A stretch of DNA of 64,000 nt from an uncultured Myxococcales bacterium (lineage in GTDB: Bacteria > Myxococcota_A > UBA9042): NCBI GenBank assembly GCA_903924465.1, contig CAIYBN010000144.1:62001-126000 (forward strand). Direction: 5' to 3'. Position numbers and translations under genes: made by a program. Shown here one piece after another: positions 1 to 8,295 of this stretch. Below the pieces are notes generated by a model, which made no database searches, was not told the DNA's origin, and worked only from the letters and a program-made list of their open reading frames with translations. The stretch's first letter is position 1, and each line of letters begins with the position of its first letter.

Positions 1-124
1 CAGTAAGCGAGGAAGACCGATCGTCATCCACGTCCAGTGCGCCGCCGTCGGGCGAAACTGGGCGGCGTTCTAGCCACCACGCGACCAACCTGCTACAACG
101 CCAACGACTACGCGTGAGGCAGCC

Positions 125-397
125 ATGGCCAAGACTCCCGATTTGTTTCCCCCACCGGACGCCGCGCCAGCCGAGCCGCCCGTGTCGTTTGAGAAGCTGG
201 TCGATCAACTGGACAAACTGGTGGCCCAGCTGGAATCCGGGCAACTGTCCCTGGAGGACAGCCTCGCGGCGTTTGACACGGGAATGGCCATTTCCCGCAA
301 GGCCGCGGCTATCCTGGATGCGGCGGAGCATCGGTTGGAGCAAATCGCCGGTTCTCCCGATAGGCCGGAATTGAAGCCGCTGGACGAGCCGGCGTAG
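125..397 (+). CDS. xseB: Exodeoxyribonuclease VII small subunit
   Basis: This 90-residue protein is the small subunit of exonuclease VII, which binds the XseA catalytic subunit to degrade single-stranded DNA from both ends in the cytoplasm. Residues 20-75 carry the family signature: FEKLVDQLD, then LESGQLSLEDSL and a paired-helix tail ending in EHRLEQI. The length is usual for the family. A GAGG at 116-119 lies 5 bases before the ATG and fixes the start. xseA is not seen upstream; the first 120 bases show no recognisable gene. tlyA and recX follow on the same strand, and xseB-tlyA linkage is common in bacteria. Confidence 0.95.
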   Translation: MAKTPDLFPPPDAAPAEPPVSFEKLVDQLDKLVAQLESGQLSLEDSLAAFDTGMAISRKAAAILDAAEHRLEQIAGSPDRPELKPLDEPA

Positions 398-476
398 CGC
401 GCCGCGGTGAACCTTTGATCCCGGTCCGGCACCCCAATGGCAGACTGCACGGCGGCAGTCGCAGTGCGAGGTGCCC

Positions 477-1286
477 ATGTTCGATGCGGAAAGCGAGAAT
501 GCGGTGAACCCAAAGGCGCGCACGGAGCGACTGGACGAGCGGCTGGTTCATGCCGGCCTCTGCGGCGACTTGCGCGAGGCGACGGGTCTCGTCATGGCTG
601 GCAAGGTCATGGTCGGCGAAAAGAAGTGCGACAAGCCGGCGTTGCAGGTGCCCTTGGACGCGGCCGTCCGACTGATCGGTGGCCCGCCGATGCCGTTTGT
701 GTCGCGCGGCGGCATCAAGCTGGACGGCGCCTTGCGGCATTTGGGACTGAACGTCCGCGACGCGCGCTGCGTCGATGTGGGCGCGTCGACCGGTGGTTTC
801 ACCGATTGTCTCCTGCAAAATGGTGCGGCGCATGTGGTGGCCATCGACGTCGGCCACGGATTGCTGGCGGACAAACTGCGCCGCGATCCACGCGTCACCG
901 TCCTGGAGCGGACCCACGCGCGATCGCTCACCCGCGATCAACTGCCCTGGCTGGCGGATTTGCTGGTCATGGATGTGAGCTTCATCGGCGCACGCGCCGT
1001 GCTGCCGGTCCTGGTCGGTCTCGTGCGGCCCGGCGGGCGGCTGTTGGTGCTGGTCAAGCCGCAGTTCGAGCTGCCCGCGCATCTGGTGCCGGCGGGCGGC
1101 GTGGTGGCGGACGATGGCGCGCGCTGGCAGGCGGTCAAGTCGGTGCAGGACACCGCGCGCGATCTGGGCCTGACCCTCCTGGCAACGGCGGAAAGCGAAC
1201 TGAGCGGCCCGATGGGCAACCGCGAGGTCTTTCTGCTGATGCAACGGCCGAACGAAGCGGCCAATTCGGATGACCATCGGCGCTAG
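477..1286 (+). CDS. tlyA: TlyA-family rRNA 2'-O-methyltransferase
   Basis: The TlyA family methylates the 2'-hydroxyl of cytidines in rRNA using S-adenosylmethionine. An N-terminal S4 RNA-binding domain (about residues 15-75, beginning ERLDERLVHAG) precedes a Rossmann methyltransferase domain with DVGASTGGFTD near residue 99. The expected catalytic Lys-Asp-Lys-Glu set is visible: SRGGIKL, MDVSFIG, VLVKPQFE and GNREVFLL. A GTG at 471 is also in frame, but the GAGG at 468-471 is spaced correctly only for the ATG at 477. The 3' end overlaps the annotated recX start by 17 bases. Confidence 0.93.
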   Translation: MFDAESENAVNPKARTERLDERLVHAGLCGDLREATGLVMAGKVMVGEKKCDKPALQVPLDAAVRLIGGPPMPFVSRGGIKLDGALRHLGLNVRDARCVDVGASTGGFTDCLLQNGAAHVVAIDVGHGLLADKLRRDPRVTVLERTHARSLTRDQLPWLADLLVMDVSFIGARAVLPVLVGLVRPGGRLLVLVKPQFELPAHLVPAGGVVADDGARWQAVKSVQDTARDLGLTLLATAESELSGPMGNREVFLLMQRPNEAANSDDHRR

Positions 1287-1911
1287 CGCCCTCGCGCACC
1301 TTGCCAATCCGCCGCACGTGGCCGACGATCCCGGCATGAGCTACGCCGAAGACGACCTCCACAAGCCCAAACGCCCGCCGCCGCCGATGACCCGCACGCG
1401 GCTGCGCCAGATTGCCGAGGATTACGTCAGCCGCTTTGGCGGGCCGTCGAGCAACTTGCGGCGTGTGCTCAAGCGCCACATCGACAAGGCGGCCCGGGCG
1501 CATCAGGAAGATCCCGACGTGACGCGAGGTTGGCAGACGGAAGTAGACGCCATTGTCCAGGAGTTTTGCCGCGCTGGCGCGCTGGACGATGCCCGGTACG
1601 CCCAGAACGCCGCGCAGCATCTGGCGCACCGCGGTGTGGCGCCGCGCGTGGTGGCGTATCGGCTCCAGCAAAAAGGCATCCAGCAAGACGACATCCGCAG
1701 CGCGCTCGCCGATCTCGGTGAACCGCGTCAAGTCGAATGGCAGGCTGCGCTGCACCTGGCGCGCCGGCGGCGGCTGGGTCCCTATCGACCCGCGGACGAA
1801 CGCAAGGAACGGCGGCAGAAGGATGCGGCGGTATTGGCCCGCGCCGGCTTTCCGCCGTCGGTTGCGTTCAAAATCGTCGACTTGGACCCGGCCGAGCTCG
1901 ACGCGTTGTGA
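1270..1911 (+). CDS. recX: RecX-family regulator of RecA
   Basis: RecX proteins bind RecA filaments and limit recombination activity. From about residue 40 the protein is built of three-helix RecX repeats: RLRQIAEDYVSRFG, then FCRAGALDDARYAQNAAQHL, then PRVVAYRLQQKGIQ and a final AGFPPSVAFKIVD. The first 40 residues are Pro-rich and not part of the family core, so the real start could be ATG 1336 or even 1387; none has a strong ribosome-binding site. It overlaps tlyA and is probably translated with it. recA is not in the window. Confidence 0.85.
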   Translation: MTIGASALAHLANPPHVADDPGMSYAEDDLHKPKRPPPPMTRTRLRQIAEDYVSRFGGPSSNLRRVLKRHIDKAARAHQEDPDVTRGWQTEVDAIVQEFCRAGALDDARYAQNAAQHLAHRGVAPRVVAYRLQQKGIQQDDIRSALADLGEPRQVEWQAALHLARRRRLGPYRPADERKERRQKDAAVLARAGFPPSVAFKIVDLDPAELDAL

Positions 1912-1914
1912 CGC

Positions 1915-2736
1915 TCAATCCCGGAACGTCGCGGTATCCTTGGTCATCATCGCCATCGCCGCCGTCATCAGATCCTCGGAAAGCAGCATCGACGCATTCC
2001 AACTGGCGATGTACTTGAGGCCATCTTCCACCGAGTGATCCCGGGAGAAATTCAGGTTTTCCTTCAAACCGCGCACGGTCAACGGCGACTTGAGCGCGAT
2101 CGCCTTGGCCACGTCCTGCACCACGCTCCACATCGCGTCCTTGTCGGCCAAGCACTGGCTGACCAGACCCATTTGCAGCGCTTCTGGGCCATGGAATTCG
2201 CGGGCCGTGAAGGCCAACTCGCGCGTGCGGCCGTCGCCGATGATGCGTGGCAATCGCTGCAAGACGCCGACGTCCGCGACCAGACCCAGATCCAGCTCCT
2301 TCAGCGAAAACCGCGCATCCGCCGAACAATAGCGCAGATCGCACGCGGCGATCAGATCCAACGCGCCGCCGATGCACGAACCGTGAATGGCCGCGATCAC
2401 CGGCTTGCGGCACCGTTCAATCGCGGTCAGGCAGTCCTGCAACTTGACGATGAAGCCGCGCACCTTCTCCGCCATCCGGCCATGGCACGGATCCTGGATT
2501 TGTTCCTGCAGGCCCATGAACAGACCGAGATCGATGCCGGCGCAGAAATGGCTGCCTTCGCCGCGGATGATGCCCACACGCGCGGTCGGCTCGTTGTCCA
2601 GCCAGTCAAAAGCGGCCTTCAGCTCAAACCACAACTCCAAATGCAACGCATTCGCGCGCTTCGGCCGGTTCAACGCAATCGTCGCCACTTGGGCGTCCAG
2701 CGTCACAATCAGGTTGTCAAAAGTTGGCAGCGTCAT
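1915..2736 (-). CDS. Enoyl-CoA hydratase/isomerase, ECH1 (dienoyl-CoA isomerase)-like
   Basis: This 273-residue crotonase-fold protein most resembles delta(3,5)-delta(2,4)-dienoyl-CoA isomerase (ECH1), which shifts double bonds during beta-oxidation of unsaturated fatty acids. The oxyanion-hole segment SHFCAGIDLGLF is at 62-73. The region 120-170 matches the ECH1 pattern closely: GGALD (Asp127), KELDLG (Glu147) and ADVGVLQRLP (Asp155), the three acidic positions that define ECH1 and differ from ordinary hydratases. The substrate is inferred from these residues. It converges on recX with only 3 bases between stops. The start ATG is the first good one before the crotonase core. Confidence 0.85.
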   Translation of the reverse strand: MTLPTFDNLIVTLDAQVATIALNRPKRANALHLELWFELKAAFDWLDNEPTARVGIIRGEGSHFCAGIDLGLFMGLQEQIQDPCHGRMAEKVRGFIVKLQDCLTAIERCRKPVIAAIHGSCIGGALDLIAACDLRYCSADARFSLKELDLGLVADVGVLQRLPRIIGDGRTRELAFTAREFHGPEALQMGLVSQCLADKDAMWSVVQDVAKAIALKSPLTVRGLKENLNFSRDHSVEDGLKYIASWNASMLLSEDLMTAAMAMMTKDTATFRD

Positions 2737-2910
2737 CACCCGGTCCACATGGCGTCCAAGCCGCCGCGCAGACTGACCCAAACGCGCGACGTTGCCAAGA
2801 TGCGGCGGCAAAGGCACACGATTGTCGACGGTTGACGCCCGGCGCTTGCCCCGCAGCCGATCGCCCCTATGCTGGCGGGGATGCTGCGCCCGTCGCAGCC
2901 TGAGGTTCCG

Positions 2911-3354
2911 ATGATTCTGGTCCTGCACTCCATCCTGCGCTGGCTCGTGCTGTTCGGCGGTCTCGCGGCGACCGGTCTGGCGTTTCAGGCCTGGCGCGGG
3001 CAGCCGTGGACGCCGCTGCACAAGCGCGCCAATCTGATCTACCTCATCGCGCTGGACACGCAGTTTCTCGTCGGGCTCGCGCAGTGGCTGGCCAGCCCGC
3101 TCGTCGCGCAGGCGAGAGAGAACATGGGCGCGGCCATGCGCGATCCGCAGCTGCGGTTCTTCACGGTCGAGCATCCCACGTACGCGCTGCTGGCGCTGGG
3201 CGCGATGCACGTCGGTTACGGCATCGCCAAGCGCGCCGGGACGAATCTGACCCAGCATCGCAACGCGTTCTTTGCCTTCGCCGCCTCGCTCGCGTTCCTG
3301 TTTGGCGCGATTCCGTGGCCCTTCCGCGTCGTCGGCCGGGCTTTGTGGCCATAG
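2911..3354 (+). CDS. Small polytopic membrane protein, unknown function
   Basis: This is a 147-residue hydrophobic protein with about four membrane helices: residues 5-25, 45-62, 85-105 and 118-138. Histidines lie near helix ends (LHSILRW, VEHPTYALLALGAMHVGYG), a pattern seen in some small haem or quinone membrane proteins, but no family can be assigned. An in-frame start at 2869 exists, but GAGG at 2902-2905 points to the ATG at 2911. It precedes the GT2 gene on the same strand with a 54-base gap, so co-transcription is possible. Confidence 0.7.
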   Translation: MILVLHSILRWLVLFGGLAATGLAFQAWRGQPWTPLHKRANLIYLIALDTQFLVGLAQWLASPLVAQARENMGAAMRDPQLRFFTVEHPTYALLALGAMHVGYGIAKRAGTNLTQHRNAFFAFAASLAFLFGAIPWPFRVVGRALWP

Positions 3355-3408
3355 CGGCGGTGGATCCGGTTGAGTCACGGGCGCCCGCCTGCTACGCTGC
3401 TGCGCCTG

Positions 3409-4401
3409 ATGAGCGAACTGACCCCAGCACCTGCCTTGCTCGACCTGTCCATGGTCGTGCCGGTCTACAACGAAGAAGAGAGCATCGCGGCCATGCACGC
3501 GGCGCTCCTGGAAACGCTGGAGCCGCTGAATATCGCCTTTGAAATCATCTACGTGGACGACGGCAGTCAGGACGGCTCGTTCGCCAAGCTGCGCGCATTC
3601 GCCAGCGATCCGCGCGTCAAGGTCCTGCAATTCCGCCGCAATTTTGGCCAGACCGCGGCGATGGCGGCCGGCTTTGAGCATGCCCAGGGCAAGATCGTGT
3701 TTCCGATCGATGCAGATTTGCAGAATGATCCCAAAGACATCCCGCGCATGCTGGCCAAGCTCGACGAAGGGTTCGACGTCGTTGCGGGCTGGCGGCAGAA
3801 ACGTCAGGACGCGTTCTGGACCAAGACCCTGCCGTCGCGCATCGCCAACCGGATCATCGGCCGCGTCACCGGCGTGGTGCTGCACGACTACGGCTGCACG
3901 CTGAAGGCGATTCGCCGCGATATTTTGCAGGACGTGCGGCTGTACGGCGAAATGCATCGCTTTTTGCCGGTGTTCGCGCACCTGGCCGGCGGCCGCATCA
4001 CGGAACTCGCCGTGACGCACCATCCACGCCGCTGGGGCGTGTCCAAATACACGCTGTCCAAGACCTTTCGCGTGATTCTCGATCTCGTGACGGTCTATTT
4101 CTTGGCCGCTTACGCCACCAAGCCGATCTACTTCTTTGGCCGTTTCAGCTTTGCCAGCTTCGGCGTGGCGGGGCTCGCCATGGCCTGGACCTTGGTGAAC
4201 CGCTTTGCGTTTGGCATCTTCGTCAAGGATCAGCCGCTGTTCCTGGTCGGCATCTTCTTCGCCATCGCCGGCCTGCAATTCCTGCTTTTTGGCTTGCTGG
4301 CTGAACTGAACATGCGGACGTACTACGAAAGTCAGGGCAAGCCGACGTATTTTGTTCGCGAGCGCCTGAACATCGCCGCGCCGTCCGTCAGGGGACAGTA
4401 G
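3409..4401 (+). CDS. Family 2 glycosyltransferase, polyprenyl-phosphate type, membrane-anchored
   Basis: This 330-residue GT2 protein resembles DPM1/ArnC/GtrB enzymes that load a sugar onto polyprenyl phosphate at the inner membrane. The GT-A domain shows VVPVYNEE at 17-24, VDDGSQDG at 49-56 and DADLQNDP at 101-108, the metal- and nucleotide-binding motif. Two predicted membrane helices follow in the C-terminal third (near FASFGVAGLAMAW and FLVGIFFAIAGLQF), the usual GtrB-like layout. The TTG at 3370 is less likely than the ATG at 3409. asnB starts 4 bases after its stop, so the two form an operon, suggesting surface glycan or glycolipid assembly. Confidence 0.88.
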   Translation: MSELTPAPALLDLSMVVPVYNEEESIAAMHAALLETLEPLNIAFEIIYVDDGSQDGSFAKLRAFASDPRVKVLQFRRNFGQTAAMAAGFEHAQGKIVFPIDADLQNDPKDIPRMLAKLDEGFDVVAGWRQKRQDAFWTKTLPSRIANRIIGRVTGVVLHDYGCTLKAIRRDILQDVRLYGEMHRFLPVFAHLAGGRITELAVTHHPRRWGVSKYTLSKTFRVILDLVTVYFLAAYATKPIYFFGRFSFASFGVAGLAMAWTLVNRFAFGIFVKDQPLFLVGIFFAIAGLQFLLFGLLAELNMRTYYESQGKPTYFVRERLNIAAPSVRGQ

Positions 4402-4404
4402 CTC

Positions 4405-6399
4405 ATGTGCGGCATTGCCGGCTGGGTGTCGACGGTTCCTGCGCGCTTTGTCGACGCGGATCGCACGCTCACGCGCATGCGCGATCGCCTGACCCACCGC
4501 GGTCCGGACGACGCCGGCAATTTCCTCGACCTGCCGGACAACCTGGCAAGCCAGGGTGGCGCCGCGCTGGGTTTTCGCCGCCTGTCGATCATCGACCTGT
4601 CCGGCGGCCATCAGCCGATGACGAACGAGGACGGCACCGTCTGGATCGTCTTCAACGGCGAGATTTACAACCACTTGGAATTGCGCGCGGAACTGCTGGC
4701 CGCGGGCCATGTCTTTGCCAACCGCAGCGACACGGAAGTGCTGCTGCACGGCTGGGAACAATGGCAGGACGCGCTGCTGCCACGCCTGAACGGCATGTTC
4801 GATCTGGCGATTTGGGACCAGAACCGCAGGGAATTGCTGCTGGCGCGCGATCGCCACGGCAAGAAGCCTCTCTTTGTCGGTGTGCTGGATGGCGGGCGGA
4901 CGCTGATCTTTGGCTCGGAACTGTCCGCGGTGGCGGCCCATCCGGCGGTGCAGCCGGAGATCGACCTGCACGGTCTCGCCTCGTTGTTCACGTTTGACTA
5001 CGTCGCCAGTCCGCGCAGCCTGTTGCGCCACGTGCACACGCTCGAGCCGGGGCAATTTTGGCGCTGGCGGGTCCCGGAACGCGGCGAACCTGAGCTGCGG
5101 GTCGAGAGCTACGTGCGGCCGACGCAGCCCGACGAGCGACTGGCGCACCTGAGCGAAGCCGAGTTGCTGCGCGAACTGGACGAGCGGCTGCATCACGCCG
5201 TCGATCGCCGCCTGATGGCGGACGTGCCGTTGGGGATTTTCCTGTCGGGCGGCATCGACTCCTCGCTCATCGCGGCGTATGCGGCGCGGCTCCGCAAGCC
5301 GGGTGACCTGGACACGTTCTCCATCGGCTTTGCCGACAAGCGTTTTGACGAGTCGAGCCACGCCCGGACGGTCGCGCATTTCCTCGGGACCCGCCACCAC
5401 GAGCAGATTCTGACGCCGGAGACCGCGCTCGATGCGCTGCCGCAACTGCTGAGCCGCATGGATCAGCCGCTGGCCGATCCATCGATTTTGCCCACGTGGT
5501 TCCTGGCGCATTTTGCCCGTGAACGCGTGACCGTTGCGCTCGGCGGCGATGGCGGCGACGAGTGGTTTCTCGGCTACCCGACCTTTTTTGCCCACGATGT
5601 CGGACGCTTGTGCGATCGCTTGGGTATCTCCCGCCTGCATGGCGCGCTGCAAGCTGTTGCGCAGCGTCTGCCGACGTCGCATGGCTACATGTCGCTGGAT
5701 TTTCAGATCAAGCGCTTCGTCAGCGGACTTGCGCACGACGACGGCATGCGCCACGTCACCTGGATTGGCGGCGTACCGACGCAAGCCTTGCCGCGCCTGC
5801 TCGCCCGCGACGCACTGACGGCGCTCCGACAGCCGCGCGAGAGCGCGATGGCGGGTCATTGCGATCCCGAGCTGGAGGCGCAAGTCCACGACGTGTGGCG
5901 GCAGTGGCGGCACGTGGGTCGCGACGACATGGATGCGCTGGCCGGACTCTATGCGCGGTTCTATCTGGGCGATGGCGTGCTGCAAAAGGTCGACCGCGCC
6001 TCGATGCTGAACAGCCTGGAAGTGCGTGCGCCGCTGCTGGATCCGGCAGTTGTGGAACTGGCTCGTGCCCTGCCGACGCGGATGAAGCTGCGCGGTCGCC
6101 AGACCAAGCGGATCCTGCGGATGCTCGCCGAGAAGCAACTGCCCGCGGCAATCGTCGACCGTCCCAAGCGCGGTTTTGCCGTGCCGATCGGCCAGTGGCT
6201 GCGCGGGCCGTTGCGCGGCTTTTTGACCGATGCACTGGCGCCATCGCGCCTGGAGCGGCTGCCCGCCCTGAACGCTGTCGGCGTCCAGTCGCTGGTCCGC
6301 GAGCATCTGGACGGCGTCGCGGATCACCGCAAACCGCTGTGGGCACTGCTGTGCCTGACGAGCTGGCATGATCGATTGCGGGAGAGCCAGCGTGACTGA
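4405..6399 (+). CDS. asnB: Asparagine synthase (glutamine-hydrolysing)
   Basis: AsnB makes asparagine from aspartate, glutamine and ATP. The protein begins MCGIAGW, so Cys2 is the glutaminase nucleophile after Met removal; RHRGPDD-like and FNGEIYN motifs complete the class II amidotransferase domain. The synthetase domain carries the PP-loop SGGIDSS near residues 280-286 and GGDGGDEWF further on. At 664 residues it is longer than E. coli AsnB and typical of the AsnB group found in exopolysaccharide or secondary clusters. Its neighbours, a GT2 transferase and a ROK-like protein, fit a glycan-linked role. The stop overlaps the next gene's GTG start. Confidence 0.93.
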   Translation: MCGIAGWVSTVPARFVDADRTLTRMRDRLTHRGPDDAGNFLDLPDNLASQGGAALGFRRLSIIDLSGGHQPMTNEDGTVWIVFNGEIYNHLELRAELLAAGHVFANRSDTEVLLHGWEQWQDALLPRLNGMFDLAIWDQNRRELLLARDRHGKKPLFVGVLDGGRTLIFGSELSAVAAHPAVQPEIDLHGLASLFTFDYVASPRSLLRHVHTLEPGQFWRWRVPERGEPELRVESYVRPTQPDERLAHLSEAELLRELDERLHHAVDRRLMADVPLGIFLSGGIDSSLIAAYAARLRKPGDLDTFSIGFADKRFDESSHARTVAHFLGTRHHEQILTPETALDALPQLLSRMDQPLADPSILPTWFLAHFARERVTVALGGDGGDEWFLGYPTFFAHDVGRLCDRLGISRLHGALQAVAQRLPTSHGYMSLDFQIKRFVSGLAHDDGMRHVTWIGGVPTQALPRLLARDALTALRQPRESAMAGHCDPELEAQVHDVWRQWRHVGRDDMDALAGLYARFYLGDGVLQKVDRASMLNSLEVRAPLLDPAVVELARALPTRMKLRGRQTKRILRMLAEKQLPAAIVDRPKRGFAVPIGQWLRGPLRGFLTDALAPSRLERLPALNAVGVQSLVREHLDGVADHRKPLWALLCLTSWHDRLRESQRD

Positions 6400-7261
6400 A
6401 CCCCTGCACATTGCCGCGGACGTGCGTGTCAGCCGAACGGTCCTGGCGACCGTGCAAAACGGTCGCGTCATGGACACCCGGCGCGTCGAGCATGGGGAGG
6501 AACGGACCGCCGCCTTGCTGGCCGAAGGCGTCGCGGTCCTGCGCGAACGGGCTCCGGGCCGCGTCGTCGGTCTTGCCGCCATTTGGCGTCACACGGAGAG
6601 GCTCGGCGTGGCGGACCCCAGCGCGTTCGTCGCCCTGCTGGCGGAAGTTGGAGAACGCTCAGCGCTGCCAACGTCGTGGCTGCCCCACGGCGCCGCGTTG
6701 ACCTTGGGTGAAGCGCTTCGTGCGCGGCCGCAGGGTCGCCTTGCGGTGCTGACAGTGGATGCGGGCGTCGCCGGCGGCGTCCTGATTTCCGGTCAGCTTG
6801 TCGACCCATTGCGTCTGGACCCGGGGCATTGGAGCGTCGATCCGGGTGGGCCCAAGTGCCCGTGTGGCGCGCGCGGTTGTCTGCAGACGTTTGCCGGTGA
6901 ATCGGCCATCGAGGACCTTTCGCGCGATTTGGAGCCGCCGTTTGAAACCCCCAGCACAAACGACTGGCAGTCGCTGAAGAATGCGCGGTTGGCGGTCATC
7001 CGACGCGACCTGATTGGCAGCGCTGAGCTGCTCCGCGTCCACGCCGGACGGGCGATTGGTCTCGCCGCCGGACAGTTGGCGGACGCGTTCGGTGTCGTGG
7101 AAGTGCGCGTGCGAACACGACATCCGGACTTGTGGCACTTGCTCGCTCCGCCAGCCGAAGCCGCGTTGCGTCAGGTTGCCGGGGTCCATGCCCCGAAACT
7201 GTCGGCCGCCGATCCCAGCGAAGATGGCTTCTTCACGGGTGCCGTTGCCGCTGGACGCTGA
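6392..7261 (+). CDS. Degenerate ROK-fold protein
   Basis: ROK proteins are sugar kinases or sugar-responsive repressors with an actin-like fold. This 289-residue protein keeps the ROK zinc-binding signature CPCGARGCLQTFAGES (about residues 153-168) and the preceding VDAGVAGGVLI strand. The N-terminal phosphate loop normally reading DIGGT is replaced by ADVRVSR, and no NDANAA-type catalytic segment is seen (WLPHGAALTLGEA lies there). It is therefore probably not an active sugar kinase. The GTG at 6392 has GGAG 7 bases upstream and overlaps asnB by 8 bases, indicating translational coupling; the frame also extends to an ATG at 6368. Confidence 0.72.
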   Translation: MTEPLHIAADVRVSRTVLATVQNGRVMDTRRVEHGEERTAALLAEGVAVLRERAPGRVVGLAAIWRHTERLGVADPSAFVALLAEVGERSALPTSWLPHGAALTLGEALRARPQGRLAVLTVDAGVAGGVLISGQLVDPLRLDPGHWSVDPGGPKCPCGARGCLQTFAGESAIEDLSRDLEPPFETPSTNDWQSLKNARLAVIRRDLIGSAELLRVHAGRAIGLAAGQLADAFGVVEVRVRTRHPDLWHLLAPPAEAALRQVAGVHAPKLSAADPSEDGFFTGAVAAGR

Positions 7262-7336
7262 CGCCGCTCAGAGCTGGTGAATTCGCGCAGTTTTGCCCGT
7301 TTGCCCATCCGCAGCCGCGGCGGAAAGCGCTTGTCC

Positions 7337-8287
7337 TCAGGTCAACCAGCGGTGCAGCGTCACTTCTTCGTGCGTGGATACGAAGCCGTTGCGCCCGTGC
7401 AGGCGCGCGGAAACGTGATTCTTCGTCGAGTAGCCCGAGTCCACGTGGCTGGCGCCCATCTGCGCCATCAGGACCATCGTGCTCGCGAACAGCGCCTGCC
7501 CCAGCCCCCGCCCGCGCACTTCGCCGTTCAGCACGCACAACCGCATGTGGCCATAGCGGTGGCCGAGCGGCGTTTGGTCGATGGGCTCCACGCTGAACTG
7601 GAAGAAACCTTCGACCCGGCCAGCCTCTTCGATAACCGCGATCGGCGCGTTGGTCTGCCACGCCGTAAGCAACCATTTGCCGTACATGGCATCCACTTTC
7701 GCTTTTTCGAATCCACTGTTGCAGTACAAATGCCCCCGCGGATACGCCCATTTTTGCGCCAATTCCAGGACGCGCGGCAGGTCCGTCTCTGTCAGCCGTC
7801 GCACCCGCGGATCCATCACCTGGGTCAAGCGATCGGTCGACGCGACCGGCCAAATCACATTGTCCACGTAGCGAAAACCGTGATCTTCAAAGGTGTTCAC
7901 GACCCGCAAATGGTCGCCGTGAACGCGCGTCGAGACGAACCGGACATCGCGGCGCCGCAGAAGTTCCAGGCAAGCCGGCAGCAATTCGACCAACTGCCGC
8001 TCCAGATTCGGGACGGCGGCGGCCAGAAGGACATGCAGCGTCGCCATGCCAAAGCCAAAGTGACTGCGGTCCCAATCGGAATCGCGCACCGCGAGAATCA
8101 CCGCGTCGCTGGCGAGGATTTGAACCTGTGGATCCGCGGCCAGCCGTTCCAGCCGCGTACGCCAAGCCGTTTGCCACCGCGGCCGATCAGCGGGCAGCGC
8201 CGGGTAGTGACGAAATGGCTCGAAAAGGTCATCGGCCAGGTGTCGATCGGCGATCGCCAGCAGTTCGGGCAGTTGGCCAGCCGTCAT
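7337..8287 (-). CDS. GNAT-family N-acetyltransferase, WecD-like two-domain
   Basis: This 316-residue protein looks like the WecD group of acyl-CoA N-acetyltransferases. Residues 65-80 contain DSDWDRSHFGFGMA, similar to the WDSxFFGF segment of WecD. The C-terminal GNAT fold (about 165-315) includes LCVLNGEVRGRGLGQALF, an acetyl-CoA pyrophosphate-binding loop of the R/Q-x-x-G-x-G type, and YSTKNHVSARLHGRNGFV near the end. An amino-sugar substrate is inferred only from the WecD resemblance. It begins 8 bases after the vWA lipoprotein gene, so the two probably share a transcript. Confidence 0.8.
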   Translation of the reverse strand: MTAGQLPELLAIADRHLADDLFEPFRHYPALPADRPRWQTAWRTRLERLAADPQVQILASDAVILAVRDSDWDRSHFGFGMATLHVLLAAAVPNLERQLVELLPACLELLRRRDVRFVSTRVHGDHLRVVNTFEDHGFRYVDNVIWPVASTDRLTQVMDPRVRRLTETDLPRVLELAQKWAYPRGHLYCNSGFEKAKVDAMYGKWLLTAWQTNAPIAVIEEAGRVEGFFQFSVEPIDQTPLGHRYGHMRLCVLNGEVRGRGLGQALFASTMVLMAQMGASHVDSGYSTKNHVSARLHGRNGFVSTHEEVTLHRWLT

Positions 8288-8295
8288 GGGAAAAC

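Noticed and set aside
1-124. Possible end of an upstream gene (stop at 71-73)
   Set aside because: Only 23 codons are visible and they match no family.
1915-6582. A very long minus-strand open frame of 1555 codons
   Set aside because: Only its last 273 codons (the ECH1-like gene) look like a protein. The rest is Arg/Gln/His-rich antisense of the GT2 and asnB genes, a common artefact in GC-rich DNA.
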